Positions 55,623-64,000 of a stretch of DNA of 64,000 nucleotides are shown here, piece after piece. Source of the stretch: an uncultured Pseudomonadales bacterium (GTDB taxonomy: Bacteria > Pseudomonadota > Gammaproteobacteria > Pseudomonadales > Azotimanducaceae); contig CALSMJ010000004.1 of the NCBI GenBank assembly GCA_943787425.1, positions 186,001 through 250,000 on the forward strand. Direction: 5' to 3'. Within the stretch, counting starts at the first letter, position 1. Every line of letters starts with the position of its first letter. Made by a program: the position numbers and the translations under genes. Below the pieces are notes generated by a model. The model was given only the letters and a program-made list of their open reading frames with translations. It did not search any database and was not told the DNA's origin.

Positions 55623-56204
55623 TTGTTCAAAAAACGACTCAGACTCGAGGAGGTCGATGTGTTCTATGTGGGTTTAGGTTTATTTTTTGGTCCTCACGGT
55701 TTGATGTTGATTCAACCCATCCGGCAGCGCATCCAGACCGTCGTACCGACAGCGCACTATCTGTCATTGTTCAGTTTGATGAGCCTATTGGGTCTTGGCT
55801 TGATCAGCGCGGGTTATGACCCGAAACTTGCAATTGCGGCACCCGTCTTGCCCTGGGTGGTTGCGCTGAGTCCTTGGCTCATGTTTGCGGCCTTTTTCTT
55901 CTTAATTGCGGCAAATGTCCCTGGCTGGACGCGATATCGCGTTCAACATCCGATGACCCTTGGTATCAGTCTTTGGGCGTTGACGCATTTGGCGGTTAAC
56001 CCGGACCTGCATGCTTGGCTCCTGTTTGGTTGCTTTTTTGTTTTGGTGGTGGCCTCGGCCGTGACGGCGTCTACGAGACAAAAAAATAAACCCAAACCGG
56101 CGCCCCGTTGGATCTTTGATGGCCTGGCGTTAGTTTTAGCCGCGGGTGTAACCTTCTGCGTTGACACATTTCATGGCGCGCTGTTTGGGGTTGCATTGTC
56201 TTGA
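55623..56204 (+). CDS. NnrU-like membrane protein
   Basis: A 193-aa protein with five or six membrane segments and the opening LGLFFGPHGL, where the His fits a conserved position of the NnrU family, linked in some bacteria to nitric oxide or isoprenoid-related metabolism. The inner segment HPMTLGISLWALTHL with Asn-Pro-Asp afterwards is also typical. TTG 55623 is preferred because GAGG precedes it; the frame could start at 55593. The stop overlaps an upstream TTG of the tadA frame by four bases. Confidence 0.75.
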   Translation: MFKKRLRLEEVDVFYVGLGLFFGPHGLMLIQPIRQRIQTVVPTAHYLSLFSLMSLLGLGLISAGYDPKLAIAAPVLPWVVALSPWLMFAAFFFLIAANVPGWTRYRVQHPMTLGISLWALTHLAVNPDLHAWLLFGCFFVLVVASAVTASTRQKNKPKPAPRWIFDGLALVLAAGVTFCVDTFHGALFGVALS

Positions 56205-56230
56205 TTAAAACAGTGGACAACGAAGGGGGA

Positions 56231-56716
56231 ATGGCGCCGATCAGCGACCTGGAGCGAGATCAAGCCTACATGACGCTCGCGTTGGAACAAGCGGCCTTAG
56301 GGGAACGTCTGGGAGAAGTACCGGTTGGCGCGATCGTGGTTTCTAACGGGGTCGTTATCGGCCGTGGTCATAATCGAATGATCTTGGATCAGGATCCGAC
56401 GGCCCACGCTGAGATTGTGGCGCTCCGGGCGGCTGCAAAAACGCTCAAAAATTATCGTGTCGTGCCGGCGACGCTTTATGTCACCTTAGAACCTTGCGCA
56501 ATGTGCGCTGGCGCGATGGTTCATGCTCGGCTCCAAACGCTCGTGTTTGGTGCCAGTGAACCAAGGGCCGGGGCGGTTTGCTCGCAACAGCGTTTTTTTG
56601 AATCAACGTACTTGAATCATCAGGTCGTAACGCGCGGGGGCATCCTAGCCGAGGCGAGTGCAGCGCGGCTTAAGGCTTTTTTTAAGGCTAAACGACGAGG
56701 CTCGGCGGGGCCTTAA
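56231..56716 (+). CDS. tadA: tRNA-specific adenosine deaminase TadA
   Basis: Makes inosine at the wobble position of tRNA-Arg(ACG). The zinc site is His59-x-Glu61 (TAHAEIVAL) and Cys89/Cys92 (PCAMCAGAM). The ATG at 56231 follows AAGGGGG by a few bases and gives 161 aa; a TTG at 56201 overlapping the NnrU stop is the alternative. The stop overlaps the converging fRMsr gene by four bases. Confidence 0.93.
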   Translation: MAPISDLERDQAYMTLALEQAALGERLGEVPVGAIVVSNGVVIGRGHNRMILDQDPTAHAEIVALRAAAKTLKNYRVVPATLYVTLEPCAMCAGAMVHARLQTLVFGASEPRAGAVCSQQRFFESTYLNHQVVTRGGILAEASAARLKAFFKAKRRGSAGP

Positions 56717-57195
56717 AACTTTGTCGACAAGGTGAGATTGAGATCCTCCAGCGCGACCTGATCCGTGTGACTAAAATCATTGAGGTGAATGCTGTCAATA
56801 TCCAGCACACCAACGACTTGATTTTGTACCCAGATCGGAACCACGATCTCCGACTTTGAGGCGCTCGAGCAGGCGATGTGCCCTGGAAAGTCATCAACAT
56901 TGTCAACAATGAGGGTTTTTCGTTGTGCCCAACTTTGACCGCAAACGCCTTGATGCTGTTTGATCCGGGTGCAGGCAATGGGACCTTGAAATGGGCCAAG
57001 CACCAACTCTTTATGTTTAACCAGATAGAAACCGACCCAAAGCACGTTTAAGCCTTGAAAGAGGCCCGCGGCGGTATTGGCAAGGCTTGCAATCAGATCG
57101 TCTTCATCTTGAATCAGTGCTTTGATTTGAGGGATAAGCGCCTGATAGCGCGTGGCCCGATCGTGTGTTTCAGGGAGGCTGAGGGTTTCGGTCAT
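56713..57195 (-). CDS. msrC: GAF-domain free methionine-(R)-sulfoxide reductase
   Basis: Reduces free Met-R-sulfoxide; cytosolic oxidative-stress repair. The GAF-fold sequence ends with IVVPIWVQNQVVGVLDIDS, and the family Cys residues appear in GVCGQSWA and HIACSSASKSE, so the active site looks complete. The 160-aa length is normal for YebR/fRMsr. It diverges from purL and converges on tadA. Confidence 0.9.
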   Translation of the reverse strand: MTETLSLPETHDRATRYQALIPQIKALIQDEDDLIASLANTAAGLFQGLNVLWVGFYLVKHKELVLGPFQGPIACTRIKQHQGVCGQSWAQRKTLIVDNVDDFPGHIACSSASKSEIVVPIWVQNQVVGVLDIDSIHLNDFSHTDQVALEDLNLTLSTKF

Positions 57196-57235
57196 AAATT
57201 ATCCCCTTTTTTGAGCGGGCCAGTGCAGCAAGTCA

Positions 57236-57264
57236 TGTGACCGCGGGCAAAGCGCGGCTATAAT
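57236..57264 (+). promoter_or_regulatory. Candidate sigma-70 promoter of purL
   Basis: TGTGAC (57236-57241) and a perfect TATAAT (57259-57264) with a 17-base spacer, 26 bases before the purL start. The -10 box is ideal and the -35 box moderate. No PurR box was identified by eye. Confidence 0.6.
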
Positions 57265-57290
57265 AAGGGTTTATTCCAATTGGCGATAGC

Positions 57291-60200
57291 ATGCTTTACA
57301 TACCGGGTCAGAGGGCGCTTTCAGCATTTCGGACAGAAAAACTGCAAACAAAAATCCAAGCTGCCGGATTATCATGCGTTCTGGAAGAGAGCCAGTATGA
57401 ATATTATTTGGAAACCTCAGGCAAGCTGACGAGCGAGATGCAGGGGCGACTGAACACCCTGCTCGATGCCGGCACTGAACCAAACCCGCGTTTACCGAGA
57501 CTGGCGCTATTTGTCGTGCCTCGGCTCGGAACCTTATCGCCTTGGCGATCAAAGGCGACTGAAATTGCGAATATTTGTGGTCTCACAGCGGTGCAGCACT
57601 TAGAACGTGGGATCCGATATGCGTTCTCGGTCGACGGCGACACGACGATCTCAAAGGCAGATCAGGAGACCTTGGCGGCACTGCTGTTTGATCCCATGAC
57701 TGAGTCTGTTTTAACTGAGCGCTCTGCAGCGCAGCAATTGTTTGAGCGAATACCGCCGCAAGCCGGACGGTCTATCCCCCTTTTGGAAATCGGTATCGGC
57801 GCCATTGAGCGCGCCAATGTGGACTTGGGGTTGGCACTGGCAGTCGATGAAATTGACTATTTAAAAACCGCGTTTGAAAACCTGGCGCGCAATCCAACCG
57901 ACGTTGAATTGATGATGTTTGCCCAGGCAAATTCAGAACACTGCCGGCATAAAATCTTTAGAGCCGATTGGACATTAGATGGTGCGGTTCGCGCGCATAG
58001 TCTGATGGATATGATCCAGAACACCTACGATGAAAGCGCGGGTCGGGGTGTATTAAGCGCCTACAGCGACAATGCCTCGGTGATAGAGGGGTCCGTGTCC
58101 GAGCGATTCTATCCGGATCCCGAAACCGGCGTGTTTGGGTATCGTTTAGAGCAAACACCGATTTTGATGAAGGTTGAAACCCATAACCATCCAACAGCCA
58201 TTGCGCCGTTTCCTGGTGCCGCGACGGGGGCGGGTGGCGAAATTCGAGACGAAGGCGCGGTTGGCCGCGGTTCTAAACCCAAGGCGGGGTTGATTGGCTT
58301 TACCGTCTCTAATTTGAGAATCCCCAATGCGCGCGCGCCTTGGGAGACAGACTTTGGTTTGCCCGCCCGAATTGCCTCGCCCCTATCGATTATGCTCGAG
58401 GGCCCGATAGGGGGGGCGGCGTTTAATAATGAGTTTGGTCGGCCCAACCTGGCGGGCTATTTTCGATCGTTTGAAATGACCTTGGCGGGCGAGCGTTGGG
58501 GCTACCATAAACCGATTATGATTGCGGGGGGAATGGGGAATATCCGACCGGATCATGTTGATAAGGGTGCCATTGAGCCGGGAGACGCCCTGGTGGTTTT
58601 GGGCGGTCCGGCGATGTTAATTGGTTTGGGTGGTGGCGCGGCCTCCTCGATTGCAACGGGTACGGGTGATGAGGATCTGGATTTTGCGAGTGTCCAGCGG
58701 GGTAATCCAGAAATGGAGCATCGTTGTCAGGAGGTGATTGATCGTTGCTGGCAGCTTGGGCCTGCCAACCCGATTCGATTTATTCATGACGTGGGTGCCG
58801 GTGGGTTATCGAACGCTTTGCCCGAACTGGTGAAAGATGGGGGTTGCGGCGGCGCGTTCGATTTGCGCGCGATTCCGAGTGCTGAGTCCAAGTTATCGCC
58901 GCTTGAGATTTGGTGTAACGAAGCCCAAGAGCGGTATGTCTTGGCGATCGGTCCTGAGCAACTTGAACGCTTTTTGTTCTTATGCGCCCGAGAACGCTGT
59001 CCCGCCGCAGTGGTCGGGCGGGCGGTCAAGGCGGCGCATTTGACGGTTGAGGATCCGTTGTTAGAGGGCCAGCCAGTTGATTTGCCAATGTCGGTATTGT
59101 TTGGCAAGCCGCCAAAATTGCACAAACAGGCAACGAAGATAAAGCGCACGGCGCCAAGGCAGCCGTTAACCGCGACGCTTGACGAGGCCGTTGAACGGGT
59201 GCTGACCCATCCCAGTGTCGGCAGTAAGAGCTTTTTAATTACCATTGGCGATCGCAGTGTTGGCGGTTTGGTCGCTCGGGATCAGATGGTGGGGCCATGG
59301 CAAGTACCGGTTTCGGATGTGGCGGTTACGGCTGCCGGCTTTAAAGATAGTGTGGGCGAGGCGATGGCGCTGGGTGAGCGAACGCCGCTTGCTGTCTTCA
59401 ATGGCCCTGCATCAGGTCGGATGGCAGTGGCCGAGGCCCTAACCAATTTATCAGCGGCGAGGATTGGTGCTTTGAGTCAGGTGAAGTTGTCGGCTAATTG
59501 GATGGCCGCCAGTGGTCATGCCGGAGAGGATGCAAGCCTTTACGAGACCGTCGAGGCGGTCGGGATGCAGATGTGTCCGGCGCTTGGGATCTGCATTCCA
59601 GTGGGTAAAGACTCGATGTCGATGCAAACCAAATGGCGTCAAAATGACGAGGACAAACAGGTCACGTCACCCGTGTCTTTGATTATTTCAGCGTTTGCAC
59701 CGGTTACAGACATTGCCCAGACCTTAACACCGGCGCTTTCAAAGCGGGCCAGTCGTCTCATTCTATTAGAATTGCCAGGTGGGCACCGGCGGCTTGGCGG
59801 CGCGATCATTCAACAATGTTTTTCGCAGATGGATGCCGATGTGCCGGATGTCACCGACTTCACAAGCCTCAAGGCGTTGTGGGCGGTTCTTCAAGATCCA
59901 GGGCTGCGCGCCACGATGCTTGCATTGCACGATCGCTCCGATGGCGGGCTGTTTACAACCTTAGTTGAAATGGCCTTTGCAGGACATTGTGGTTTAACGC
60001 TTGAAGTCCCAAAGGGCGAGCTTTTACTGCCTTTTCTGTTCAATGAAGAGCTGGGCGTCGTGCTGCAGATTGAACCTGAAAGCCTCAGTCTGTGGTCGGA
60101 AACGGCGCGCGCTCGCGGCCTGCGCATGCTCGACCTGGGGGCGCCGCAACCGGATCATCAAATACAGATTTTCCAAGATTCGCAACCAGTCGCGTGCTAT

Positions 60201-61157
60201 GCACGCGGCGCGCTCGCCCAGTGCTGGTCGACGGTCAGCTATCAACTGCAGGGCCTTCGCGATCATCCTGAGTGTGTTGAGGAGGCTTTCTCGGCGCTGG
60301 CGGATGACTCAGACCCAGGACTGAGTATGACGGTACCTGCTGGTGTGACGGCGGCGTTGTTAGCGCCGATGGTTCACACCGGCGTGAAACCCAAGGTTGC
60401 GATTTTGCGCGAGCAGGGCGTGAACAGCCAGATGGAAATGGCGGCCGCGTTTACGGCGGCAGGCTTTGAAGCCGTTGATGTGCATATGAGTGATCTGCTT
60501 TATGCGCGTCAATCTTTGGCGGGCTTTCAGGCGCTCGCTGCGTGCGGCGGATTCTCCTATGGCGATGTTTTAGGTGCTGGGTCAGGTTGGGCCAAAAGTA
60601 TCTTGATGAATGCAGGGATTGCGGATCAGTTCGAGGCTTTTTTTCATCGCTCGGATACGTTGGCGCTGGGCGTTTGTAACGGGTGTCAGATGTTATCGCA
60701 ACTAACAGATCTGATTCCTGGCGCTGAGCATTGGCCTGGCTTTGTCAGAAATCGCTCAGAGCAGTTTGAAGCGCGGTTTTCGATGGTTGAAGTGATGCCC
60801 AGTCATAGCGTGTTGCTGAAAGACTTAGAAGGCGCCCAATTACCGATAGTGGTTTCTCATGGGGAGGGGCGCGCGGCCTTGTCGGACGCAGCGGCGCAAG
60901 CGCTTGCTGCCAATCAACAAATAGCGATGCGATTTGTCGGTAATGATGGCGTACCGACTCAGCGGTATCCGGCCAATCCAAATGGTTCGCCCGGCGGTTT
61001 AACGGCAGTTACCTCCTTGGATGGCCGGGTTACGGCCATGATGCCGCATCCAGAGCGATCCTTCCGTTCTGCGCAATGGTCGTGGCAACCGCAAGGGATG
61101 GGTGAATTGAGCCCTTGGGCGATGATGTTCAAAGCGGCGGCAACCTGGCTGCGTTAA
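57291..61157 (+). CDS. purL: Phosphoribosylformylglycinamidine synthase (large PurL)
   Basis: Step 4 of purine synthesis: FGAR plus glutamine to FGAM. At 1288 aa it is the large single-chain form with an N-terminal PurS-like region, two AIRS-related catalytic halves ([25 protein letters not shown]) and a C-terminal class I amidotransferase with the nucleophile in [12 protein letters not shown] and the His/Glu in [10 protein letters not shown]. The start ATG follows a weak GGCGATAGC. The stop overlaps the converging Nudix gene by four bases. Confidence 0.97.
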   Translation: MLYIPGQRALSAFRTEKLQTKIQAAGLSCVLEESQYEYYLETSGKLTSEMQGRLNTLLDAGTEPNPRLPRLALFVVPRLGTLSPWRSKATEIANICGLTAVQHLERGIRYAFSVDGDTTISKADQETLAALLFDPMTESVLTERSAAQQLFERIPPQAGRSIPLLEIGIGAIERANVDLGLALAVDEIDYLKTAFENLARNPTDVELMMFAQANSEHCRHKIFRADWTLDGAVRAHSLMDMIQNTYDESAGRGVLSAYSDNASVIEGSVSERFYPDPETGVFGYRLEQTPILMKVETHNHPTAIAPFPGAATGAGGEIRDEGAVGRGSKPKAGLIGFTVSNLRIPNARAPWETDFGLPARIASPLSIMLEGPIGGAAFNNEFGRPNLAGYFRSFEMTLAGERWGYHKPIMIAGGMGNIRPDHVDKGAIEPGDALVVLGGPAMLIGLGGGAASSIATGTGDEDLDFASVQRGNPEMEHRCQEVIDRCWQLGPANPIRFIHDVGAGGLSNALPELVKDGGCGGAFDLRAIPSAESKLSPLEIWCNEAQERYVLAIGPEQLERFLFLCARERCPAAVVGRAVKAAHLTVEDPLLEGQPVDLPMSVLFGKPPKLHKQATKIKRTAPRQPLTATLDEAVERVLTHPSVGSKSFLITIGDRSVGGLVARDQMVGPWQVPVSDVAVTAAGFKDSVGEAMALGERTPLAVFNGPASGRMAVAEALTNLSAARIGALSQVKLSANWMAASGHAGEDASLYETVEAVGMQMCPALGICIPVGKDSMSMQTKWRQNDEDKQVTSPVSLIISAFAPVTDIAQTLTPALSKRASRLILLELPGGHRRLGGAIIQQCFSQMDADVPDVTDFTSLKALWAVLQDPGLRATMLALHDRSDGGLFTTLVEMAFAGHCGLTLEVPKGELLLPFLFNEELGVVLQIEPESLSLWSETARARGLRMLDLGAPQPDHQIQIFQDSQPVACYARGALAQCWSTVSYQLQGLRDHPECVEEAFSALADDSDPGLSMTVPAGVTAALLAPMVHTGVKPKVAILREQGVNSQMEMAAAFTAAGFEAVDVHMSDLLYARQSLAGFQALAACGGFSYGDVLGAGSGWAKSILMNAGIADQFEAFFHRSDTLALGVCNGCQMLSQLTDLIPGAEHWPGFVRNRSEQFEARFSMVEVMPSHSVLLKDLEGAQLPIVVSHGEGRAALSDAAAQALAANQQIAMRFVGNDGVPTQRYPANPNGSPGGLTAVTSLDGRVTAMMPHPERSFRSAQWSWQPQGMGELSPWAMMFKAAATWLR

Positions 61158-61699
61158 GCAGGGTTTGGCCGTGGGTCGATGGTTGCTTCTCGAGTGATGA
61201 AAATGCCTTGACGCTGATCTGAAAAGAAATGCTCAAGGGTTTGCGTGATGGCTGCAAAGGAGAGGTCAGACCACGGAATATCGGCTTCTGCGAAGAGTTT
61301 GGTCTCAAGACTTTCGATGCCCGAGAAAAAATCAAGATCCAGTAGGCTCGCCTTATAAAACACATACACTTGGGAAATATGCGGTAGGCTAAAAATGGTA
61401 TAGAGCGAATCGATCTCGACTCGGGCGTTGGCTTCTTCCAGGGTTTCTCGCATGGCGCCCTGTGCGATAGACTCTCCGTTTTCAAGAAATCCGGCGGGTA
61501 ACGTCCATTTTCCATAGCGCGGTTCGATCGCGCGTTTGCACAAAAGGACTTGACCTTCATATACCGGGATGCACCCGGCAATGATTCTAGGATTTTGATA
61601 ATGGATAACGTCACAATGTCCGCAAACGAAACGTTGCCGAGTATCGCCGTCAGGAATGCTCAGAGCGACAGTGCCGCCGCATTGGCTACAATATTTCAT
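61154..61699 (-). CDS. Nudix hydrolase with N-terminal zinc ribbon
   Basis: A 181-aa protein. The zinc ribbon is CSQCGG…CGHCD in the first 35 residues and the Nudix box is [20 protein letters not shown], with all the acidic ligands. This arrangement recalls NADH pyrophosphatase but is shorter, as in the ADP-ribose/NUDT14-like group. The start at 61699 puts the ribbon at the N-terminus; the longer frame to 61726 is unnecessary. It diverges from a second Nudix gene. Confidence 0.87.
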   Translation of the reverse strand: MKYCSQCGGTVALSIPDGDTRQRFVCGHCDVIHYQNPRIIAGCIPVYEGQVLLCKRAIEPRYGKWTLPAGFLENGESIAQGAMRETLEEANARVEIDSLYTIFSLPHISQVYVFYKASLLDLDFFSGIESLETKLFAEADIPWSDLSFAAITQTLEHFFSDQRQGIFITREATIDPRPNPA

Positions 61700-61749
61700 G
61701 GCGCAATGATAAAGGTTTGTCGCCACGCTTCACAGCGGTATGCAAAACG

Positions 61750-62322
61750 ATGATGGATTTATTGCGATCAAGACTTGCGGGGTTGCGCTTGCGTCCTCGA
61801 CCGGAACAGTATCTCAGCCAAGCCGATGCTGCTGTGATGGTTTTGATTCGATTAAGCAGTTCGCCGACCATCGTTCTCACGGTTCGGGCGAGTGCCCTGT
61901 CTTCCCACGCGGGTGAGGTGGCGCTTCCGGGCGGCAAGCGCGACCGAGACGATGCCGATCTTGCCGCGACGGCCCGGCGAGAAACGGCGGAAGAATTGGG
62001 CGTGGCAATCGATCAGATTGAGTTGATTGGCGAGTTGCCTGGACTCATCTCAAAACATGGTCTTTGGGTGACGCCCTTTGTTGGAATCCTACCTGAAGCG
62101 GTGGCCGTAAAGCCGAATCAAGATGAAGTCAGCGACGTTTTTGAGGTGCCTCTAGCTTGGCTGGGAAAAGATGAAAGGGTTGGCACTGAGCGTTTGGCGC
62201 GCCAAGGTGTGGTTCAATTGGCTCCGATCTATGAGTTTGAGGGCTACCGGATTTGGGGCTTAACAGCGCTCATTTTGTTGGATTTTCTAACCCTTGCATT
62301 AAGGTCTAAGGAGGGTGCGTGA
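61750..62322 (+). CDS. CoA pyrophosphatase-like Nudix hydrolase
   Basis: A 190-aa protein of the NudL/CoAse group. [20 protein letters not shown], followed by TAEELG, is the CoAse version of the box, with Asp in place of the first Glu. The preceding [12 protein letters not shown] also fits. ATG 61750 or 61753 is likely; the frame extends upstream to 61717 over the divergent spacer. A DUF-style UPF0035 signature ([15 protein letters not shown]) supports the family. Probably hydrolyses CoA or its derivatives. Confidence 0.87.
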   Translation: MMDLLRSRLAGLRLRPRPEQYLSQADAAVMVLIRLSSSPTIVLTVRASALSSHAGEVALPGGKRDRDDADLAATARRETAEELGVAIDQIELIGELPGLISKHGLWVTPFVGILPEAVAVKPNQDEVSDVFEVPLAWLGKDERVGTERLARQGVVQLAPIYEFEGYRIWGLTALILLDFLTLALRSKEGA

Positions 62323-62365
62323 TGCGACAAGCCGCCGCCGATTGTTAATTTTTAAAGGAGCATTG

Positions 62366-62884
62366 ATGATTTATAAATTAGATGATTTAAGTCCCGAAAT
62401 TCATGCCGACACTTGGGTTGCTGACAGTGCCGCCGTGATTGGGCAAGTCTTTTTGGCCGCTGGGGTAAGCGTTTGGTTTAACGCCGTTTTAAGGGCAGAG
62501 AACGCCGCCATTCACATTGGTGAAGGCTCAAATATTCAAGATGGCTCGGTCTTACACGTTGACCCTGGGATGCCCTTAACGATTGGCAAAGGGGTCACTA
62601 TTGGGCACAAGGTGATGCTTCACGGCTGTACGATTGGTGATGAGTCGCTGGTCGGGATTAACGCGGTGATTTTGAATGGCGCTAAAATCGGTAAAAATTG
62701 TCTGATTGGTGCAAATGCGTTGATTCCAGAAGGAAAAGAAATCCCGGATGGCTCCTTGGTCATGGGCTCGCCGGGTAAAATCGTGCGCAGCCTAACGCCG
62801 GAACAGATGCAGGGATTAAAGCTCAGTGCGCAGCACTATGTGGAGAATGCTCGTCGGTATAAGCGCGGTTTGATCGCCTTGTAA
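62366..62884 (+). CDS. Gamma carbonic anhydrase family protein
   Basis: A 172-aa left-handed beta-helix trimer. Hexapeptide turns run through the middle ([29 protein letters not shown]), and the three metal His residues appear in VLHVD, IGHKV and MLHGC. The end ([15 protein letters not shown]) is typical of YrdA/PaaY-like proteins, many of which lack measurable anhydrase activity. ATG 62366 follows AAAGGAG; the longer frame back to 62315 is rejected. It probably shares a transcript with the Nudix gene upstream. Confidence 0.9.
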   Translation: MIYKLDDLSPEIHADTWVADSAAVIGQVFLAAGVSVWFNAVLRAENAAIHIGEGSNIQDGSVLHVDPGMPLTIGKGVTIGHKVMLHGCTIGDESLVGINAVILNGAKIGKNCLIGANALIPEGKEIPDGSLVMGSPGKIVRSLTPEQMQGLKLSAQHYVENARRYKRGLIAL

Positions 62885-62898
62885 AATGGCGGTAAGGC

Positions 62899-62927
62899 TT
62901 GGCATCCTGCTCGCTCGGGGTTATATT
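62899..62927 (+). promoter_or_regulatory. Candidate sigma-70 promoter of the leuA leader
   Basis: TTGGCA (62899-62904) and TATATT (62922-62927) are separated by 17 bases. A transcript starting near 62934 would enter the leader peptide about 35 bases later, which fits the attenuation arrangement. Confidence 0.6.
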
Positions 62928-62968
62928 GCGGTCGTAGAGTGATCGATTACCTAGGTTGACTTGGCACA

Positions 62969-64000
<1,032 letters not shown>

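Overview
The window looks like a chromosomal piece of a gammaproteobacterium, probably in or near the Pseudomonadales. The housekeeping backbone (bamB end, der, xseA, guaA, tadA, purL, and a leuA of the long Pseudomonas-like type) is a set I recall clustering in the same part of Pseudomonas chromosomes. The abundance of flavin and iron oxygenases, LLM enzymes and acetoacetyl-CoA synthetase suggests an aerobic, free-living heterotroph. No rRNA, tRNA, CRISPR array or insertion sequence was recognised.

Layout. 1-5.0 kb: bamB 3' end, der, then on the minus strand an HDAC-like deacetylase, a frameshifted xseA and an M23 peptidase. 5.1-9.9 kb: a minus-strand operon coding for an SxtJ-like protein, a DUF5989 protein, a NodU/SxtI-type carbamoyltransferase and a TPR/SGNH protein. 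10.1-11.7 kb: guaA, without guaB upstream. 11.70-17.54 kb: a small AT-rich genomic island in the guaA 3' end. It is bounded by an imperfect repeat of the guaA terminus and carries a frameshifted tyrosine integrase, two paralogous SHOCT membrane proteins, three copies of a short ORF and unknown membrane or secreted proteins.

17.6-26.5 kb: alpha/beta hydrolase, acetoacetyl-CoA synthetase, amidohydrolase with divergent TetR, a CDP-alcohol phosphatidyltransferase plus cytidylyltransferase pair, a VOC protein and an LLM oxidoreductase. 26.5-34.4 kb: a copper resistance locus, with a CueR-like regulator diverging across a typical MerR-type promoter from DUF4396, a Cys/His-rich protein and cusCBA. 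34.6-46.0 kb: PepSY protein, DUF2520 protein, Baeyer-Villiger monooxygenase, TetR, sterol-desaturase-like protein, three 2-oxoglutarate/Fe dioxygenases, Rieske oxygenase and haloalkane dehalogenase. Five of these genes are broken by single-base frameshifts. 46.2-55.3 kb: prpF-acnD, an acyl-CoA-dehydrogenase-like flavoenzyme with an LLM enzyme, and an amidohydrolase coupled to a COG0523 GTPase.

55.6-64 kb: return to backbone: NnrU, tadA, a free-methionine-sulfoxide reductase, purL, two Nudix hydrolases, a gamma carbonic anhydrase, and leuA preceded by a Leu-rich leader peptide and hairpins (probable attenuation control). guaA and tadA are close neighbours in related genomes, so about 44 kb between them is accessory DNA.

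The most notable observations are the guaA island with its duplicated short-ORF/SHOCT cassette, the leuA leader, the SxtI/J/K/L-like module, the copper locus, and ten single-base insertions clustered between 36.0 and 41.4 kb.
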